The notes beneath the pieces were generated by a model. It saw nothing but the letters and a program-made list of their open reading frames with translations. It did no database searches and was not told the origin of the DNA. Below, in pieces: positions 60,377 through 64,000 of a stretch of 64,000 nucleotides of DNA. This stretch comes from Streptomyces silvae (GTDB lineage: Bacteria > Actinomycetota > Actinomycetes > Streptomycetales > Streptomycetaceae), in assembly GCF_016745505.1 (NCBI RefSeq), contig NZ_JAERUC010000193.1, positions 1 through 64,000 on the forward strand, in the 5' to 3' direction. The position numbers were made by a program, and so were the translations under genes. Positions within the stretch are counted from its first letter, which is position 1; each line of letters starts with the position of its first letter.

Positions 60377-61543
60377 TCAGCGCGTCGAGAAGGTGTGCAC
60401 CGTCGTCGAGCGGTACGTGTCACCCGGCCGCAACACCGTCGAGGGGAACGACGGCTGGTTGGGGGAGTCCGGGAAGTGCTGGGACTCCAGGCAGAACGCG
60501 TCGCCCTGCCGGTAGACCCGCCCTGACGTGCCCGTCAGCGTGCCGTCGAGGAAGTTCCCCGTGTACACCTGCATGCCGGGCTCGGTCGTGTACATCTTCA
60601 TCACCCGGCCGGAGCCGGGGTCCGTCACGGTCAGCGCGTACTCCGGGCGGGCCGTGATCCCCTTGTCCAGCACGTAGTTGTGGTCGATCCCCTGCCCGTA
60701 CCCGACCTGCTCGTGCGGGGTGCGGACGGCCTCACCGACGGCCCGCGACCGCCGGAAGTCGAACGGCGTACGCGCCACCGGGGCGAGTTCACCCGTCGGG
60801 ATCAGCGTGGGGCCGACCGGCGTGTAGCGCGCCGCCGCCAGCTCCAGCAGGTGCCCGTCGACGCTGCCGCTGCCCTCGCCGGCCAGGTTGAAGTACGTGT
60901 GGCTGGTCAGGTTGAGGACGGTCGCGCGGTCCGTCGTCGCCGAGTAGTCGATGCGCCACTCGCCCTGCGGGGTGAGCGTGTAGACGACACGGACGGCGAG
61001 CGTGCCCGGGTAGCCGGCCTCGCCGTCCGGGCTGGTCCGGGTCAGGACCAGCCCGACGTCGCCGCGCTCGGTGAACGGCCGCACGTCCCAGATCCGCTTG
61101 TCGAAGCCCTGGTCGCCGCCGTGCAGGCTGTTCGGGCCGTCGTTGACAGGCAGTTGGTGCGTGACACCGTCGAGGGTGAAGCGCCCCTCGGCGATGCGGT
61201 TGCCGTACCGGCCGATCAGCCCGCCGAAGTACGGGGACTTCGCCACGTAGTCCGCGAGGTTGTCGAAGCCGAGCGCGACGTTCACCGTCCGGCCCCTGCG
61301 GTCCGGCGTCTCCAGGGAGTGGACGACGCCGCCCCACGACAGGACCTTCAGCCGGGTCCCGCCGTTGGCGAGGGTCCAGCGGTGCACCTTCGTCCCGTCC
61401 GCGAGCGTGCCGAAGAGCTCCTTGGACGGGGTGCGCCCGTGGGCCGCGGCCTGTGCGGACGGTGCGCCCGCCGCCACGGCCACCCCGGCGGCGGCCGTGG
61501 CCGCCAGGACGGTGCGTCTGCTGGTTCCGGTCGTTAAGGTCAT
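60377..61543 (-). CDS. galM: Secreted aldose 1-epimerase (galactose mutarotase)
   Basis: A 388-residue protein. SRRTVLAATAAAGVAVAAGA is a twin-arginine-type signal near the N-terminus, so it is probably exported. FGGLIGRYGNRIAEGRF and GPNSLHGGDQGFDKRIWDV contain the catalytic His, and LNLTSHTYFNLAGEG and GIDHNYVLD are further family blocks. It interconverts sugar anomers, here likely of arabinose or xylose. Start ATG 61543 has CAGGAG upstream. It is next to a sugar ABC permease gene on the same strand. Confidence 0.92.
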   Translation of the reverse strand: MTLTTGTSRRTVLAATAAAGVAVAAGAPSAQAAAHGRTPSKELFGTLADGTKVHRWTLANGGTRLKVLSWGGVVHSLETPDRRGRTVNVALGFDNLADYVAKSPYFGGLIGRYGNRIAEGRFTLDGVTHQLPVNDGPNSLHGGDQGFDKRIWDVRPFTERGDVGLVLTRTSPDGEAGYPGTLAVRVVYTLTPQGEWRIDYSATTDRATVLNLTSHTYFNLAGEGSGSVDGHLLELAAARYTPVGPTLIPTGELAPVARTPFDFRRSRAVGEAVRTPHEQVGYGQGIDHNYVLDKGITARPEYALTVTDPGSGRVMKMYTTEPGMQVYTGNFLDGTLTGTSGRVYRQGDAFCLESQHFPDSPNQPSFPSTVLRPGDTYRSTTVHTFSTR

Positions 61544-61569
61544 GAGCAACTCCTGTCGTGGGAAAAGTG

Positions 61570-62814
61570 TTACGAACCGACCTTGCGCTTGTTCCAGACG
61601 TCGAAGCCGACCGCGGCCAGCAGTACCGCTCCCTTGATGACCTGCTGCCAGTCGGTGCCGATGCCGACGAGATTCATTCCGTTGTTCAGCACGCCGAGGA
61701 CCAGGCCACCGATGATGGCGCCGAGGACCGTGCCGACGCCGCCGCTCATCGAGGCACCGCCGATGAACGAGGCGGCGATGGCCTCCAGTTCGAAGTTGAG
61801 ACCGGCCTTGGGCGAGGCCGCGTTGAAACGGGCGGCGAAGACCAGACCGGCCAGGGCCGCGAGCATGCCCATGTTCAGGAAGACCAGGAAGGTGACCTTC
61901 TTGTCCTTCACGCCCGACAGCTTCGCCGCGGGCAGGTTGCCGCCGATGGCGTAGATGTGGCGGCCGATGATCGCGTTGCGCATCAGGTAGCCGAACCCGA
62001 CGACCAGCACACCGAGGATGAGCAGGACGACCGGGGCGCCCTTGTAGCTGGCGAGCAGCAGCGTGACGGTGAGCACGGCCGCGACCAGGGCGACCAGCTT
62101 CAGCAGGAACAGCTTGACCGGCGGCACGTCGAGCGCGAACTCCTGCTGCCGCTTGCGGTCACGTACCTCCTGGAACACCACGAAGGCGATCAGCGCGAAG
62201 CCCAGCAGCAGGGTGAGGTTGTGGTAGTTGGTGTTCGGGCCGACCTCGGGCAGGAAGCCGTTGGCCATCTTCTGCAGGCCCTTCGGGAAGGGGCCGAGGG
62301 TCTGCCCCTTCAGGAAGATCTCCGTCAGACCGCGGAAGAGCAGCATGCCCGCGAGGGTCACGATGAAGGACGGTATGCCGAGGTAGGCGATGAAGAAGCC
62401 CTGCACCGAGCCCGCGACGGCGCCGATGGCCAGGCACAGCACCACCGCGAGCGGCCAGGAGAGATCGTGTTCGACCATCAGCACGGCGGACATCGCGCCG
62501 ATGAACGCGGTCAGCGAGCCGACCGAGAGGTCGATGTGGCCCGCGATGATGACGAGCATCATGCCGATCGCGAGGATCAGGATGTAGCTGTTCTGCAGCA
62601 CCAGGTTGGAGACGTTGCGCGGCAGCAGCAGGTCGCCGCCCGACCACACCGCGAACAGCACCACGATCAGGCCGAGCGCCATCAGCATGCCGTACTGGCG
62701 CATGTTGCGGCGCATGCCGCCGAGCATCAGCTGCAGCAGGCCGTCGCCGGAGGCGGATCCGCCGCCGCCGGACGGCGCGGGGGCCGGGGTCTTCGCGGTC
62801 ACGTCCGTGCTCAT
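61570..62814 (-). CDS. mmsB: Sugar ABC transporter permease, MmsB/XylH-like
   Basis: A 414-residue membrane protein with about ten helices (LGLIVVLFAVWSGGDLLLP, IAGHIDLSVGSLTAFIGAMSA, FFIAYLGIPSFIVTLAGMLLF, LGVLNNGMNLVGIGTDWQQV). It matches the multiple-monosaccharide (chvE-linked) permeases. Its ATG overlaps the stop of the ATPase gene in ATGA. It imports an aldopentose or hexose, which fits the arabinofuranosidase locus. It lies about 27 bases upstream of the galM start on the same strand. Confidence 0.92.
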   Translation of the reverse strand: MSTDVTAKTPAPAPSGGGGSASGDGLLQLMLGGMRRNMRQYGMLMALGLIVVLFAVWSGGDLLLPRNVSNLVLQNSYILILAIGMMLVIIAGHIDLSVGSLTAFIGAMSAVLMVEHDLSWPLAVVLCLAIGAVAGSVQGFFIAYLGIPSFIVTLAGMLLFRGLTEIFLKGQTLGPFPKGLQKMANGFLPEVGPNTNYHNLTLLLGFALIAFVVFQEVRDRKRQQEFALDVPPVKLFLLKLVALVAAVLTVTLLLASYKGAPVVLLILGVLVVGFGYLMRNAIIGRHIYAIGGNLPAAKLSGVKDKKVTFLVFLNMGMLAALAGLVFAARFNAASPKAGLNFELEAIAASFIGGASMSGGVGTVLGAIIGGLVLGVLNNGMNLVGIGTDWQQVIKGAVLLAAVGFDVWNKRKVGS

Positions 62815-64000
62815 CGGGTTACCTCTTTGTCCTTCGTCATCTGACGCATCAGCGCTTCCTGCGTGGCCTCGGTCCGCGAGAACTCACCCGTCAGCCGTCC
62901 CGCCGCCATCGTGTAGATGCGGTCGCACATGCCGAGCAGCTCCGGCAGTTCGGAGGAAATGAAGACGACCGCCTTGCCCTGGGCGGCCAGCTGGTCGATG
63001 ACCGTGTAGATCTCGTACTTGGCGCCCACGTCGATCCCGCGCGTGGGCTCGTCCAGGATCAGCACCTCGGGACCCGCGAAGATCCACTTGCTGAGGACGA
63101 CCTTCTGCTGGTTGCCGCCGGACAGTTTGCCCACCGGCTCGAAGACGGTCGGCGCCTTGATGTTCATGGACTTCCGGAAGCCCTCGGCGACCTGCCGCTC
63201 CCCGTGCTCGTCGACCACGCCCCGCTTGGAGACCTTGCCCAGCGCGGTCAGCGAGATGTTCCGGTTGATGGTGTCGATGAGGTTGAGGCCGTAGTGCTTG
63301 CGGTCCTCGGTGGCGTACGCGATGCCGTGCCGGACCGCCTCGGGGACGGACTTCGTACGGATCTCGGTGCCGTCCCTGAGGACGGTGCCGCCCGCGTAAC
63401 GGCCGTAGGAGCGTCCGAAGACGCTCATCGCCAGCTCGGTGCGGCCGGCGCCCATCAGCCCCGCGATGCCGACGATCTCGCCGCGCCGCACCTCGATCGA
63501 GACGTCGTCGACGACCTTGCGCTGCTGGTCGATGGGGTGGTGCACCGTCCAGTTGCGGATCTCCAGGGCGGGCGCGGTCCCCTCCTCCGGGTGGTGCGGG
63601 GTCCGCTCCGGGAAGCGGTTCTCCAGGTCGCGGCCGACCATCCCGCTGATGATCCGGTCCTCGGTCGTCTCCTCCGCCCTCACGTCGAGAGTCTCGATGG
63701 AGTGCCCGTCGCGGATGATCGTGACCGAGTCGGCGACCCGGCGGATCTCGTTGAGCTTGTGCGAGATGATGATCGAGGTGATGCCCTGTTCCTTCAGCGA
63801 GAGGATCAGGTCGAGGAGCTTGCCGCTGTCCTCGTCGTTGAGCGCCGCCGTCGGCTCGTCGAGGATGAGCAGCTTCACCTTCTTCGACAGCGCCTTGGCG
63901 ATCTCCACCAACTGCTGCTTGCCCACGCCGATGTCGGCGACGCGGGTCTCCGGATGCTCGTCGAGACCGACGCGGCGCAGCAGTTCACCGGCGTGCCTCA
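62811..64000 (-). CDS. mmsA: Sugar ABC transporter ATPase, MmsA/XylG-like (5' end outside window)
   Basis: About 396 visible residues of a two-cassette sugar ATPase. The end of the first cassette shows KQQLVEIAKALSKKVKLLIL and DEPTAALND. The second has GEIVGIAGLMGAGRTELAMSV, PVGKLSGGNQQKVVLSKWI and ILDEPTRGIDVGAKYEIY. The first Walker A lies outside the window. It powers the MmsB permease. The gene runs off the window at 64000. Confidence 0.93.
   Translation of the reverse strand, partial: RHAGELLRRVGLDEHPETRVADIGVGKQQLVEIAKALSKKVKLLILDEPTAALNDEDSGKLLDLILSLKEQGITSIIISHKLNEIRRVADSVTIIRDGHSIETLDVRAEETTEDRIISGMVGRDLENRFPERTPHHPEEGTAPALEIRNWTVHHPIDQQRKVVDDVSIEVRRGEIVGIAGLMGAGRTELAMSVFGRSYGRYAGGTVLRDGTEIRTKSVPEAVRHGIAYATEDRKHYGLNLIDTINRNISLTALGKVSKRGVVDEHGERQVAEGFRKSMNIKAPTVFEPVGKLSGGNQQKVVLSKWIFAGPEVLILDEPTRGIDVGAKYEIYTVIDQLAAQGKAVVFISSELPELLGMCDRIYTMAAGRLTGEFSRTEATQEALMRQMTKDKEVTR

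Overview
The window is high-GC actinobacterial DNA, almost certainly Streptomyces. Codons are strongly G/C-ended, GTG starts and 4-base ATGA/GTGA overlaps are common, and several genes belong to Streptomyces-typical families: MatB, Mbl, SCO2400-like and SCO4225-like proteins, MmyB-type regulators, and a cysteine-rich leader peptide before ssuD. No rRNA gene, canonical complete tRNA, CRISPR array or intact insertion sequence was seen.

Region 1 (1-5.4 kb) is arsenic resistance. After the tail of an ArsR repressor and a TIGR02391-type gene come two divergent units: arsR-acr3-arsO to the left, and arsC-arsT-trxA to the right. Together they supply repressor, arsenite efflux, a flavin monooxygenase, arsenate reductase, and the thioredoxin reductase/thioredoxin pair that can recycle it. 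The gene set and order recall the arsRBOCT cluster described from a Streptomyces linear plasmid.

Region 2 (5.5-27.3 kb) is a stress island: an acetate-kinase-like gene, an SMI1/KNR4-like gene, a PucR-type regulator, then a tight chaperone operon dnaK-grpE-cbpA-cbpM-clpB-trxC. It continues with a DUF2267 protein, a UBP zinc finger next to a cyclic-nucleotide-domain/thioredoxin-reductase-like protein with no CxxC, a short UvrA paralogue, an unknown membrane protein and a FUSC-type membrane protein.

Region 3 (27.4-38.7 kb) is mosaic: a VapBC-type toxin-antitoxin pair, an MmyB-type regulator with an Atu4866-like gene and a frameshifted SDR gene, a type VII-secretion-like operon, an MBL hydrolase/amidase/TetR module sharing three near-identical operators, and a 5'-truncated FAD monooxygenase abutting the tail of an oppositely oriented gene.

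Region 4 (38.7-64 kb) looks more like ordinary chromosome: a secreted sugar dehydrogenase with a CBM2 and a near-perfect CebR box, GlxA and DJ-1 family genes, a cysteine-rich leader peptide before ssuD, matB with a fused carboxyltransferase, a NarK-like transporter, an Lrp regulator, a GAF histidine kinase, mbl, ohr, and an arabinose locus (GH51, aldose epimerase, sugar ABC transporter) running off the right end.

The most interesting unexplained structure is a noncoding repeat of about 300-330 bp present three times (about 5670-5990, 27434-27765 and 30935-31233). Each copy has an entry hairpin, a tRNA-like 3' half (GGTTCGAGTCC arm and CCGCCCCACC end) and an exit hairpin, with paired base changes between copies that preserve the stems. 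The copies bracket the stress island and the toxin-antitoxin/SDR segment. They could be a structured RNA family, decayed tRNA-derived elements, or recombination sites.
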